Positions 12,897-26,600 of a DNA stretch of 64,000 bases are shown in pieces. Within the stretch, counting starts at the first letter, position 1; each line of letters opens with the position of its first letter. A model generated the notes under the pieces. That model did not search any database and had not been told where the DNA came from. It saw only the letters and a list, made by a program, of their open reading frames with translations. The position numbers and the translations under genes are program-made. Source of the stretch: Allolobophora icterica (taxonomy: Eukaryota; Annelida; Clitellata; Crassiclitellata; Lumbricidae); contig OY744615.1 of assembly GCA_963556255.1 (NCBI GenBank), positions 14,488,031 through 14,552,030 on the forward strand, written 5' to 3'.

Positions 12897-15800
12897 TAAG
12901 CGTGTGTGTGTGTATAACAGAACAACTGTAATATACATTTCACATTATAGTGCCCTAGTTGATGTAAAAGTGTGTTTCATTGCTGACGTTTTGTTCCGAA
13001 ACTTTGATGCAGTTTGGTTTCCAGTGTGGCATGAGGTTTCCACCTCTGACATCTTGAAAATTTATGTGGAACATTTTTAAAGCCTCACAGATTATACAAT
13101 ATACAGAGACTGCTTAATGTAGACAGTATGTAAGTGATGAATTTGACATCTACCTTTTGGAGGGTTTTGAAATGTCCTCTGTATCTTCTTCTTCTTCTTT
13201 TCCTTCAGTCCTCTGTATCTCTTTATGTAATTGGTGTTTTCAACTTCTAGAAAATTGCTTTAGAAATTTTCCAGTTACATTGTGTGATAACAAGACACAT
13301 CTTTCATGACAGTTACCAGTACATTACAGTAATGATAGATTTTTGTGGCAGATTACAGTGGAGATTGTACAGTGGTTCAGTGGTTAGCAAGCTGCACTGT
13401 CAACGTAAAGGTTGGAGGTGCAAATCCCTGCCATGGCAGAATGTTGTATCAAGATTTCTTCTCCAGATGTGCCTTCTAGCCCACTCCACTGTAAAATGAG
13501 TACAATGACCATACGTTGTTGATGGGAAGGTCAGGTGGCATGGGAAAGCCCCGCTACCCCGTCCTCATATGCCGAGGCTAAGAAAATTAAGCCACTTACA
13601 GCGCTAGCATAGCAGAGTACCTACAGTTTCCTTTTTAACAGTTACAGGTACATTACAATTACCAGGAGATTAAAGTTGCTGATGCATTGCAGTTGTAGTT
13701 TTATGTTATTATTTGTTGAGCTACGTGATTGTTATCAATTAAATAACCCGTCTGGTTTTGTAGGAACACCAGGGGCTACAGGACCTACGGGGCCACAAGG
13801 TGATCAGGGTTTACAGGGTGATCAGGGCCCTTTTGGGGCAACTGGATTGCAAGGACCTCCGGGTGCATCCGGACCTACGGGAGATCCAGGCCAGGTGGGA
13901 AGCCCAGGACCTTTGGGACCCTTGGGTCAACCAGGAGGACAAGGACCAAAAGGCAATCCTGGTCCAGATGGGGACCCAGGACCTCAAGGACCCCCAGGCT
14001 CGTCAGGAGGCCTGGGTGCTAAAGGTGATTTAGGTCCAGTGGGTGCACAGGGACCACGAGGCCCACCAGGGACTAGCTCTGTCCTGGGAGAAAGGGGGGA
14101 TGCTGGAGCTACTGGTCTTCAGGGATCAGTTGGAGGCAAAGGTCCCCCTGGACTTGCAGGCTCGCCAGGAAGTCCCGGTGGACCTGGAGCGATCGGTGAT
14201 ACAGGTCTGCCAGGCCCATCTGGTAATCCAGGTGCTACAGGTGTAGCTGGGCCCATGGGAGCGGCTGGACCAGAAGGAGTGAAAGGACCTAATGGTCAAC
14301 CAGGATCCCGTGGTGACCAGGGTGTCCGTGGTCAACCAGGACCTGCTGGAGCTTCTGGTGAGTTCTTTGAACTCTTATCATAAATCTGCTATCTTTATTG
14401 TAACTAGTAACTCAAATCCATCTTGCTGATGTACACTTTACTTGTCTCTGTATGCACCAATTCATCCTAACACCCACCCAACCATCTGCCATCCATCCAT
14501 CTCTTGACCCTTTTCACCATCCATCTTTCTAGCAATCCATCCATTCAGTCATCCATTAACTCATCCATCCAAACACCCGCCCATACATCTGCCATCTATC
14601 TATATCTTGACCCATCCACCCATCCATTTTTCCATCCTTATAATCATCAGTTCATCCATCCATCCATGCATCCACCTGTCCACATCAGTTCATCCATTTT
14701 ACTATTGATCCTTGTCAGTGCTGGGCATGTCAGTGTGACATTAGATGGATGAGAATTCATGGGTTTGGTTGTACATGTGTGTGAGAGCCTGCCGGTGGAG
14801 ACTTTTTGTGCTATTCAAGCAAGAATCACACATGTGCAGAAAACTAGGGCATCATTTAGGTTGATGAGGAGCACCTTCACGAAGTTCTTAGTAGATGCTA
14901 TGTAAGTGTCCAGATATAGCGGAACATTCCATACACTTCAATCATCCGTACCTGCATGCATATATTCCTACATTGCCGTTACATGCTTATGGATGTGGGT
15001 ATCAAGAAATGTAATATGGCGCCTGATAAGTACCTCACAGAAGCATTGCCTTTGCCATTTAAAGTAATTGAGGGGAAACAATTTGTTCACTAAGCAAACA
15101 ATGCTCAGATGATGAGAAAATTCACAACTAGCAGGTACCCTCACACTTGTAGAACCCAACAGATTATCATCCAGATGTATGTATACTTATTTGTATGTGT
15201 GATGTGGTCACATACGTACAGTGGTAATTCTTGCTTTTAGGATTTGCTGGACCAACCGGACCGCCTGGATCAAGGGGAGATGTTGGTGCCTCTGGAACAG
15301 CAGGACCTACAGGAGAGAATGGTACTCCAGGCAGTAAGGGACCTGATGGATCCCCTGGAAGTCCTGGAGCCAAGGGACTGCCAGGCCTGCAGGGCGAGGC
15401 TGGTCCACCAGGAGCTTCAGGGCTACCTGGAGACCCTGGGTTTCCAGGTCAGGCAGGACCTGGTGGACCTCAGGGAGTGACCGGAGTCACTGGAGAGACT
15501 GGAGCAGCTGGAGGTCCTGGGCAGTCAGGTGAACCGGGATTACCAGGGTTGCAGGGAGCAAGTGGTGGGCCAGGCCCAATGGGCCCTAATGGACCGTTTG
15601 GGCCAGGTGGTGTTAGAGGACAGTCTGGACCACGTGGCGATCCTGGACCCAAAGGACAAGATGGTCCCATTGGACCATCTGGACCAAGAGGCGCTCAAGG
15701 TAATTCTTTTTTCTCTTCATCATTCTAATTGAATCGAAAGCCTTCTATAGTGCACAGGTGTACTTATAATAATAATAATAATAATTATATTCTTTATTAT

Positions 15801-18800
15801 TTCAAACCTACAGACACAGTAAGATTACATTGAAACATGAAAGTAAAATCAAGATCTTAATTAAACACACGGTTTGGCAGCCATGCAAGGCGCCATCCTA
15901 GAGGGGGTTACAGGAATCGATCCGCGCACCTTATGCTCTCCTGGCCATGAGTGTTACCATTACTTTATCCCCCTTCCGCCTTGCAGCTATGTTCCTAGAA
16001 GCAAATCATTTACACGAAAATGTGCTCCTAAACTGTTGTTATGTTAACTATCTAAATAGTAAATAATTTAATTAAACTAGAAAGTTTGTTTTAATCATGA
16101 CTTTAATATGAACTAAAATTTAAAATTATAAACAGTGCGTGTAAGATATTAATGATAGCAACATCAATTTTGAAACACACCCTTGCAAAATGAAGTTTAA
16201 CCAAAGGACACAATGCTCCTACATTTTCTGCTATAAGAACCTCTTGAGGGAGAATGAGGACATTTCGACATAAATTAAGGTTCAAAATAATATAGTTAAA
16301 TTAAATCTATAATCACTGAACTAAAATTCTTGTGTTTTCGAGTAACACTGTAATGACATTTAACATCGGTACAGGCTAGCACAGATTGGTTTTTCCTTGA
16401 ACTGACGCTATGTGAATTTCGCATAACAAATACAATAAAAATTTCAAAAGTACTTGAAATTGCTTTAGTTACTGGAATAATTCCGTGGTTCAGTTATTGT
16501 TCTGTTTGAATTGTCTGCTTTATAAGTATGATATAATTGATATTAGTTATTAAGTAATTTGTTAATAAGTTAATTAAACTATTAATTACTTCCTTTGTTG
16601 TTTAAGGAGCATCTGGACAGCCTGGGTTACCTGGAGCCCGTGGAACTGATGGTCAGCCTGGATTAGCTGGTGCAACCGGATTTGCTGGACTTCCCGGTCC
16701 TCGAGGTGATACGGGTGTTAGGGGTGCCCCTGGTACCAGTGGGACAAAGGGTGGTAGAGGGGAATTTGGAAGTCCTGGATTGGCTGGAGAAACAGGTTCA
16801 TCTGGAGCATCCGGACTTGCAGGCGGAACTGGATTTACTGGAGCACGTGGAGCGCCAGGTATGCCGGGGCAGTCTGGAGCACGAGGAACCCCTGGAGCTG
16901 AAGGATCAACTGGAGCAGCTGGACCAGCTGGGCAAGTAGGACAAAGGGGTGACTCAGGCCCTGCCGGGGCTACAGGCCCAACTGGTCCTCAGGGTCAGAC
17001 GGGACTGAGAGGGGATCAGGGATTCCAGGGCCAGCCAGGCGTACCTGGTGGAAAAGGGGCTACGGGTTTACCTGGAAACAATGGTACTCAAGGACAAAGA
17101 GGAGATCCTGGATCCCAAGGAGTAGTTGGACCAGCGGGCCCTATTGGGGCAACTGGCCTGCAGGGAGCCTCAGGCGACCAAGGGTCAAGGGGTGACCCTG
17201 GACCAAGAGGACCACAAGGACCTATTGGCTCGCCTGGAGTCAAGGGTGATACGGGTCCCCAGGGCCCAGACGGTCAGGTCGGAGCTAAAGGAGCCACTGG
17301 AGATCCAGGTCTGATTGGGGAGGCCGGACTACCTGGATCAACGGGTCCAAGTGGTGACGTCGGACAAATCGGACCTCAAGGTAGGCACTAAATTCTCAGG
17401 CATCCAGTCGTAAGAAACAAAGGTTTACCAGTAAATTTCGTCTTTTTTATTTACACCAAGTTAATATCTTGTCCATATAATATATTATTGTAATCATCTC
17501 ATTTCGTATGTGCATATGCCTGTCTATATAAATATGTATCAATTTCAATTCAATTCAATTCAATGTATGTATGCTTGTATGCATATATATGTTTATGTAT
17601 GTATATATGTTATGTATGTAAGTATGTATGTATTCAAGATTCTAGTCAGCTGTCAAAAGCTACACAAATGAAATGCTGATACCATGCAGAAAATTACTAT
17701 TATTATTAATTAGTAACTTATGTCGTGCTGATGTCTAATGCACAAGGCATCAGTCGATTAAACACCAAAACCAAGCTGTAATTAGGTCAGCATCCAGAAG
17801 ATGAGTCTGATAAGACGAAGTTGAAGAGAAGTTGATTAACCTACTTCAACTCAAAAGCATTCTTTTATCTGGTAGGATGATACAAAGGATGATCTGTCCC
17901 TATGTAGGAGGACAGCAGAATGATCTGTTCCTATCTTGCAGGATGATATAAAGGACAATCGGTCCCTATCTGGAAGAATGACACAAAGAACGATCAGTCC
18001 CTATTTGGCAGGATGATACAAAGCATGATCAGTCCCTATCATGCAGGACAAAACAAAGGACGATCAGTCCCTATCATGCAGGACAAAACAAAGGACGATC
18101 AGTCCCTATCATGCAGGACAAAACAAAGGACGATCAGTCCCTATATGACAGAATGATGCAAAAGACGATTAGTCCCTATTTGGCAGGACGATACAAAGCA
18201 TGATCAGTCCCTATTTTGATACACTGGCTCAGTGTTCAGGGCCTTTGTATTCATCCATTCCCTGTGCCTGTGAATAAGCTGGTTCCCGCGACTTCGGTTT
18301 TTTTGGGCGCTGTAGAAATCCGGAGATTACGATTACGATTACGATTACGTGTTGCTGAAAAGGAACAGATTGCCTCCCCCTAGATTCCACGTGGACATGG
18401 GAGGTTTGCTTGTTATTTGCAAAGCCTCCATATAATAGTATAATAGTAATGATTAAATCAGATGAATGTCGTATGTTGTCATTGTTTCACCTTAGGTCAA
18501 AGTGGTCAGTTTGGTGCAACTGGTCGAAGTGGTGCTACTGGTGCAGTTGGAAACACTGGTGGTCCAGGTGTGCCAGGTCTTTCTGGACCCAGAGGAGACC
18601 CAGGACCAAACGGAACGGCCGGACCTAGAGGCGATGTTGGTCTGCCAGGACCTGCCGGCCAGGTAGGGCTTCGGGGTCTTTCAGGAGCAACGGGAAATCC
18701 TGGACCGATTGGACCTACAGGTCAGAGGGGTGCTGTCGGCATCCGAGGAGCAACAGGAGAAGTCGGGCTGCCAGGAGCAACAGGAGACCCAGGAGTTCAA

Positions 18801-21800
18801 GGTCCTCGAGGACTTCAGGGAGATCCAGGACTCGTAGGAGCTACTGGACAGCTTGGGGGCCCTGGCGTTCGAGGATTTGCAGGTGATCAAGGCGCAAGGG
18901 GATCTCCTGGAGGAACGGGACAACGAGGTGTCTCCGGCGCTACAGGTAATCTCGTCTAATCGAATCTGATTTAGATTGTTCTGTAGCACTGTATTTATTC
19001 ATTCATTCATTCATTTAAAAATTTTAATATAGCGCCCCATCAGAAGCACTCCCAGCCCAACCACGGCAATATAAACTGGACTTAAGTAACTTGTAAAACA
19101 TAAGCGAACTACTCTTCGGCAACAGGCGTATCTGCAATGGGAGTTTATTCCAGATGGAGGGGCCGATCACAGAGAAAGCACAACACTGCCTAGTTGCGGT
19201 GGTAGAACGAGGAACCAAGAGCTCACCAGCAGAAGAAGAGCGAAGGGCTCGGCGGCCAGTCACATGAGAGACAGGACAGCAAAGCTCATGTAAGTAAACC
19301 GGGGCACAGCCAAGAAGGCATCGCCAGATCAGTGCAGCTATTCTGTAGTTAATGCATTGGAAGATGGGCTTCTGAGTAGGTATCTTGCCTGGGAGTGCCT
19401 CTGAGTAGATATCTTGGCTGGGAGCACCTCTGAGTAGGTATCTTGGCTGGGAGCGCCTCTGAGTATGTATCTTGGCAGAGAGTGTAGCTGAGTAGCTATC
19501 TTGGCTGGGAGCATCTCTGAGTAGGTATCTTGGAAGAAAGCGCCTCTGAGTAAGTATCTTGGCTGGGAGCGCCTCTGAGTAGGTGGCTTGGCAGAGAGAG
19601 CCTCTGAGTCGGTATCTTGGCTGGGAGCATCTCTGAGTAGATATCTTGGCTGGGAGCACCTCTGAGTAGGTATCTTGGCTGGGAGTGCCTCTGAGTAGGT
19701 ATCTTGCCTGGGAGCGCCTCTGAGTAGCTATCTTGGCTGGGAGCATCTCTGAGTAGGTATCTTGGCTGGGAGTGTCTCTGAATAAGTATCTTGGAGGGGC
19801 ACTATATAAGTCATCTGAATGAATCTATCTGCTGTGGATCAGAATCCAGGGGCTTGGCTGTGTGCATACGCGAGAGCCCACTAGTGGTCACTTCCAGCTA
19901 TCTGAGCTGTTCTGTGTACAGATGAATTTCTTGTGCCTTGTGAACTCTCATCACCTCGTAGTCTGACATAGGCAGCACTTCGAAAAGGCGCTACGGTATA
20001 TACTTCAAGTTGGTTAATAGATCAATGTCTAGATACATACATTCATGCATACACATATACATACATACATATATACATAAATACATACACACATATATAC
20101 ATGCATACGTGCATACATGCATACATACATGCATAAGTACATGTATGCTTCGATACATGGTGGTTAATCCAGCTATTGCCTGTTGTTTTAGGTGCAACGG
20201 GATTACTCGGAGCAGCTGGACAGTCTGGAGATACCGGTGCATCTGGTGCTGTTGGTGATACTGGACTCCAGGGTCCTCAGGGTGATACTGGGCCCGTGGG
20301 GTCCAGAGGGGCTGTTGGCATTCGAGGCGATCCCGGAATCAGAGGCGAAAACGGGACAGCGGGACAGGTGGGACCACGGGGTCCAAATGGAGTTGTTGGA
20401 CCCACTGGACCTATTGGGCCAGTCGGGCCTGCTGGACCGCAAGGCTATCCCGGACCCAGAGGTATCCAGGGACTCAGTGGAGAACTGGGGTTGGGTGGTG
20501 ATACCGGGCCTGATGGACCAGCTGGACCAAAGGGGCCTCAGGGAGACCAAGGCCCGATTGGACCAGCTGGAGTACCCGGTGCTACTGGGACGGCTGGCCC
20601 ACCCGGATCACAAGGAGAACTTGGGTTGCCTGGAGCAACGGGTGCTACGGGACTACGTGGTGAATCTGGAGCAACTGGCCTAACCGGCAACCTAGGTCAA
20701 CCTGGTCTTGTAGGTCAACAAGGTGCAACTGGACCAGTGGGACCTGCTGGAGGAAGTGGAGATACTGGGGCCCCTGGTCCACAAGGTGCAAGAGGTCAGA
20801 ATGGTGTCATTGGTGATCCTGGCCCTGCAGGACCGCTTGGACCAGTGGGACCACCAGGGCCTCGAGGAGACCAGGGAGTTATGGGCCCTGCAGGAGACCC
20901 AGGTTTGAATTATGATTTTTTGTTGGAATATCTTGCTGCCTGTCACTGGTTAAGCATGTCTGTAGTTACATACTTGTGTAGACCTATCAACAGAATAGTA
21001 ATAGATGAGAATAGGTGTTAAGTTCAAGAGTTTAATGTAAGAAAGTAGAAGTTCATTTACTCATGAAACTAGTAACTAAAATGCTTGGTCAGTCTTTTGA
21101 CCTTGACAAAGTAAACTCTACACAACAAATATAGAGCATCTATCATAATCGTAATCTCCAAACTTCTAAAGCTCCACTTGAAGGCCAAACGCAGGGCACC
21201 AGCCGATTCACAACTGCTGCGTCAAATTATAGGGGGTTTTCCAAAGAGTAGTCCAAAGGAGATCCGAGTCCAGTTAAAGTTATAGCACCTAGAGTATGTC
21301 CGTGTTTCTAATCTATCGAACACATTATGAAGTTCTTTGCAATCACTGTCCTGTATCGAATATACAGATACATGTAGTTGTTATATAGTCTAACACAGGG
21401 GTGGCCAACCCGCGGCCCACGGGCCAAATACGGCCCGCGAGCTGCTGGTTGGCGGCCCGCAAGCCCATTTTTAAATTAACGTTTTTCTGTCTTATACGAC
21501 CACTTCTTGAAATTGGCAAAGAAGCCCAGGTTTCACTACGAACTAAATGACTCTGTTACCGTTAATCAGGAAGGAAATCTCTTTTTCGACTTTTTTAAGA
21601 ATATAAATTAAACATTTGTATTTTCTTTCGAGGCGCCGAGAAAAATCATATGCGGCTGGCCCTCCGCAAGCTAACCAAAAATTACAGTGGCCCGTTTGCA
21701 AGAAAAGGTTGGCCACCCCTGGTCTAACAGTAGGAACGGATTAGTATAGAAAGCAAGATTTGTTTTCGTGAGCTCTCTGTGCACTTATGACTTGTAAAGT

Positions 21801-23587
21801 TAAACTGATCTGATCTATTTAAACATTTATGATTAGGATGATTTATTCTTCAGAGTGTACACCAAAGTGTGGTTAGCAGTTGGTTTCATTAAAGGAATTT
21901 CTATCCTAAGCCATTTAATCCTCCACCTTCAAGCTTTCTCATCTCAACAAAACCTGCCTTAGCAGCTTCTATGCCTCCGCGGATCCTCCCATCACATATC
22001 TGGACAGAGGCGCGTTTACACGTAGGCGCACTAGGCGCGTGCCTAGGGCCCCCAATTCTCGGAGGGCCCCCAAACGAATGAAAATATTTTTTTTAATTAT
22101 AAAAAATAACATTTTTCAGTTCTGAATTATTTTAAATGTAACATATTTTTAAAAGTTTTATACACGTTTAGCATTCCCATAAAAGTAGCCCTATATTATT
22201 GTAATTTATAATTGTTTTCTTCATTTGGGCTAATACAAGTTCAGAAGGGCCCCTTAAAATGTTTGCTCTTAGGACCCTGTTTCTGTAAACGTGCCTATGT
22301 ATCTGGACAACCCCTCTGATACGATGCAGCACTGGTGAATAAGCTGATTCCCAACACGTAGCTTTAAAATAATGCATTAGAAATTCGGAGTTTACAATTA
22401 TGGTTATGATACTTTGGCTTGTGTTTACTTTCTTCAGGAATGAATGGAACAGCTGGTCAGCAGGGCAACAATGGCGAGGCAGGTGCCTATGGCAGGCCAG
22501 GCACGATAGGAGCATCTGGCCTTGCTGGACCAAAGGGCCAGCCTGGAGATCCAGGCAATGTTGGTGCCATTGGACTTAAAGGAGCCGTGGGTCTGCCAGG
22601 AGCAGCTGGACCACCGGGAATCGCTGGAGATGTGGGACCAATCGGCCAGCGAGGTCTGGTTGGTCCGCAGGGACCCAATGGAAGCCTGGGTGACACCGGA
22701 GTGGCTGGAGCACCTGGTGCTCCGGGTAGACCAGGACTTCTTGGTGAAGTGGGAGTTCCAGGTGGAACTGGAAACACTGGAGCAGCAGGGGACACAGGAG
22801 ACACGGGATCGACTGGCCTTGTTGGAGGAGCAGGGGCCATTGGTGATCCAGGGCTGCCTGGTAGCCCTGGGGTTAGAGGTGACCCTGGAACACCTGGGCT
22901 TCTAGGTGCACGAGGAGCCACTGGAAGTAGCGGCCCAGCCGGACCACCAGGGTCGACTGGACCTCAAGGAGACCCTGGTGAGCTTGGACTACCAGGTCCT
23001 CGAGGCAGCACTGGACCAATAGGATTGTTTGGTCCCATTGGACCACCAGGTGTTTATTATTTATTTGTTTGTTTATTTTCGTATGAGTTTGTTTCCTTAT
23101 CTTATATTGAATTGCACCATAAACTCGTAATGATGCTGTCTTTGAGAACCATGCAAAGAAACGCCTTGTAGTGTTGGTGGAAGATTGGTGTTCTTCTGTG
23201 TTGGTATTTAAAGGTACCATTAAAATGCAATGGATAGACGGATGGATGGATGGATGGATTTGATGGGTGGATTGGATGGATGGATGGATAAATGCTATGG
23301 AAGATTGTTCCATGAGAAGGCACGATGAGCTCGAGTTGAAGTGTGGGAAGCGCGGCACATGCATATCTCCACAGCTAGCATGTTGACTTCAAACTGGAAC
23401 ATAGAGTTCCCTGATTTATGCCCAGGGCAGAGCTAACAATTGAATTATGTGCCAGCAAGATGATCTTAAAAGAAAAACACTCGGCAGCAGGAATCCAGTG
23501 TACCGTCTTTCGCATAGATTGGGATATATAATGGCGAATACAGAGAATAGTGATCATTTATGATCAAAAAGATAGAAACAATTATCA

Positions 23588-23684
<97 letters not shown>

Positions 23685-26600
23685 CATTTTTATCATTGTT
23701 GTTATTATGAAAATCAGTAACACATGCAAAGTCACAGAATGTGAATCTGAGAATTGAATTAACCTAATTAAATAAAATTTATGAATTATGTGCAATTAAG
23801 ATTAGTCAAATAGAAATGCATGAACTGACCAATTATCGATTTTCCTTGTTCTTAGGTTACACCGGCCGAGCTGGGGTACCAGGACCTCGTGGACCACCTG
23901 GACCAAACGGGACCAATGGTGGTGTTGGTCAACCTGGTCCTCAGGGTATAAAAGGAGGCCCTGGTCTTCCAGGACCTGATGGTAATTCTGGGGCAAATGG
24001 CCCCTTTGGCCCACCTGGATTACCAGGACGTGTAGGATTGAGGGGCGAGAGTGGCCTGCCTGGTGCCACCGGAGCATCTGGTCCAAGCGGTCCTTCCGGA
24101 CAGCAGGGTGGGCCCGGAGAGGAGGGTGCTACTGGAGTTGGTGGTCGTAATGGATCTGCTGGTCCACCTGGGCCGCCGGGACCAAGGGGCAGGGTGGGGT
24201 TTGCTGGTCCTGATGGAACCACGGGCCCTCCTGGTCCTAATGGGGACCCCGGTCCAGTCGGAGGAACTGGTGATCCAGGACCAAAAGGGCTCAAAGGAGA
24301 TCCCGGATTTATTGGTCCAATAGGACCGCGGGGACAAGTCGGTTTTCCAGGACCGGCTGGACCACCAGGACCACTTGGACCCCCAGGATCACTTGGTAAC
24401 ATTGGACCCATAGGAGATCCTGGACAACGTGGTGTGACTGGACCACCTGGAGACATAGGTGTGAATCTGCTACAGATCAATATCATTATTTACAGTTTAT
24501 TTCTATTAATGTTATTGACAACATAAAGAAAATTCGAATGCACCTATGTAATTTTGAAAAGAAATTTGAGAGTACTTGTGTAAATTTTGCAAAAAATTGA
24601 TAACCTAATTAAATTTTACAGAACATTTAAAAATACTTTTGTAAAATTTTCAAAGATATTTGAGAGTTGCTTTGTAAATTTGGAAAAAAGTTCAGTACCT
24701 GTGTAAATTTAAAAGAAACGTTGACACAATTTAGAGACAGACATTTCGGACTTTTTTGGTTTAATTTCAGCCTCCACTGTATACGATTATGAACTTATGA
24801 ATTACCTTTTCAGTTGGCTTTTCTCCTGTAGATGGCCTCTCTCATTCAGTGGACTGGCTTTCTGTGTACTGACCTGAATTAGCTTTGGGCACTCGAGCTT
24901 TGTCATTGGCGAGTCTGAAGCTTTGGAATTTAATGCCCAGTTCAGTTCTTTCTGCCAGTTTGGTAACGTCATTCAGCAGTGTTTAATCTAGACGTCTTTG
25001 GGGGGGATTCCCCCCTCCCCAGGATTGAAGTTCCCCCCAGAGCTCAGCAATATTGTAAGGTAGAGACCTTTTTGGGGGAAATTCTCCCCCGAGAAACCTT
25101 GGAGAAACCCCCCCAGAACAGGGGGACTAGATTAAACACTGGTCATTCAGTTATAAATTAGGACTGACCTGATATAACTTGTTTACCCTCCATAGCCAGA
25201 TGTCTGACCGGACTTCTTTAAAGATTACAGTTTGTAAATACAGTTTCACTTAAAGCAACAATCTCTTGATGTCTTGTTCATTATGATAGCCACGATATAG
25301 AAATAATTATATTTAGACGCATGTAATGACTTAATAAAATCTGAAGAGTAGATCATACTGTGGTTTTGTAGCTCGTTTACTGTATGGTGTTGCAAGTAAT
25401 TTGAAAATATTCTGTCAAAATTTCAGGTAATACTGGATCCATTGGACCAGTTGGTCTGAGGGGTGACCAAGGCCCGCTTGGACCTGTTGGTGCAAATGGT
25501 ACGGCAGGTCAACGTGGGTCACCTGGAGCTCCAGGACCTCAGGGATCGAATGGGTTGCGTGGACCGACAGGTGCATCTGGAGCTACCGGCCCATCAGGGT
25601 ATCAGGGCCAGAGAGGTGATGCAGGTCCTATAGGGGCAACCGGACCAAACGGAGGAACTGGCCCAAATGGGCTTCCAGGACAGAAGGGTCCCGCTGGACC
25701 GCCAGGGCCACAGGGAGCCTCTGGTGCGACAGGGAACAATGGAACCATAGGCGCCACGGGATCGCCTGGAGCTCCTGGAGTTAGGGGCGGGACAGGAGCC
25801 GTGGGAGGAAAGGGGGAGCCAGGGGACACTGGTCCAATGGGCCCAGCTGGGCCGACTGGACGAACGGGACTGCTGGGCGAGAGAGGAGTGCCTGGAACTG
25901 GACCTTCTGGTCCACCAGGACCTCCTGGGCAACGTGGTGCATACGGACCAACGGGGAACTCAGGTGAGCGTCTCGCTCTTTATTTCTGTCACTAATCTGA
26001 AGGTGTTAGTAGTGTCGACAGCAGCAGCTACGGTTGTTATTGATGATGACAATTGTAATTGTAATTGTAATTGTAATCGAGGATTTATATAGCGCCACTC
26101 ATAAACAGAGGCGCTCCCGACCCGTGTCAGTGTCTTCACTGACAAAGAGAAATGTTTTCAGGCGCTTGCGAGACTGGGCAGGAGACAGAGAGAGGGACAA
26201 TTGATGATGACAATTGATGATAACGACAATGGTGATGTTGTTGCTGATTATGAGGAAGAGAAAGAGGATTACCTATTTTGATGCGGTATGAAGATGAGTG
26301 AATGAATCAATGAACGAAATAATGATCAGTGAATGAATTTCTCTGGTGGTGGTGGTCTGTTGTGTTAATAAAGATGACTTTCTGTTTGCAGGTGCTTCTG
26401 GCAATACCGGTCCTCCTGGCCCACGTGGACCTTCTGGATATAACGGAGTCATAGGAACTGCAGGCCCCATTGGGCCAAATGGCACACGGGGTGACATTGG
26501 GCTGCGAGGAAATCCAGGAGAACGAGGACCCCCGGGACCAGTTGGAGATGTAGGGCTTGCAGGGCCGCAAGGCTTGAGGGGTGAACTAGGTCCTCCTGGG

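Noticed and set aside
12814..13080. ORF with alternating Cys-Val
   Set aside because: Translation of the (TG)n array.
14504..14752. His/Pro/Ser-rich ORF
   Set aside because: Translation of the degenerate (ATCC)n array.
19024..19746. 240-codon minus-strand ORF
   Set aside because: Two thirds is the 29-bp minisatellite, the rest a LINE ORF2 tail; no independent gene.
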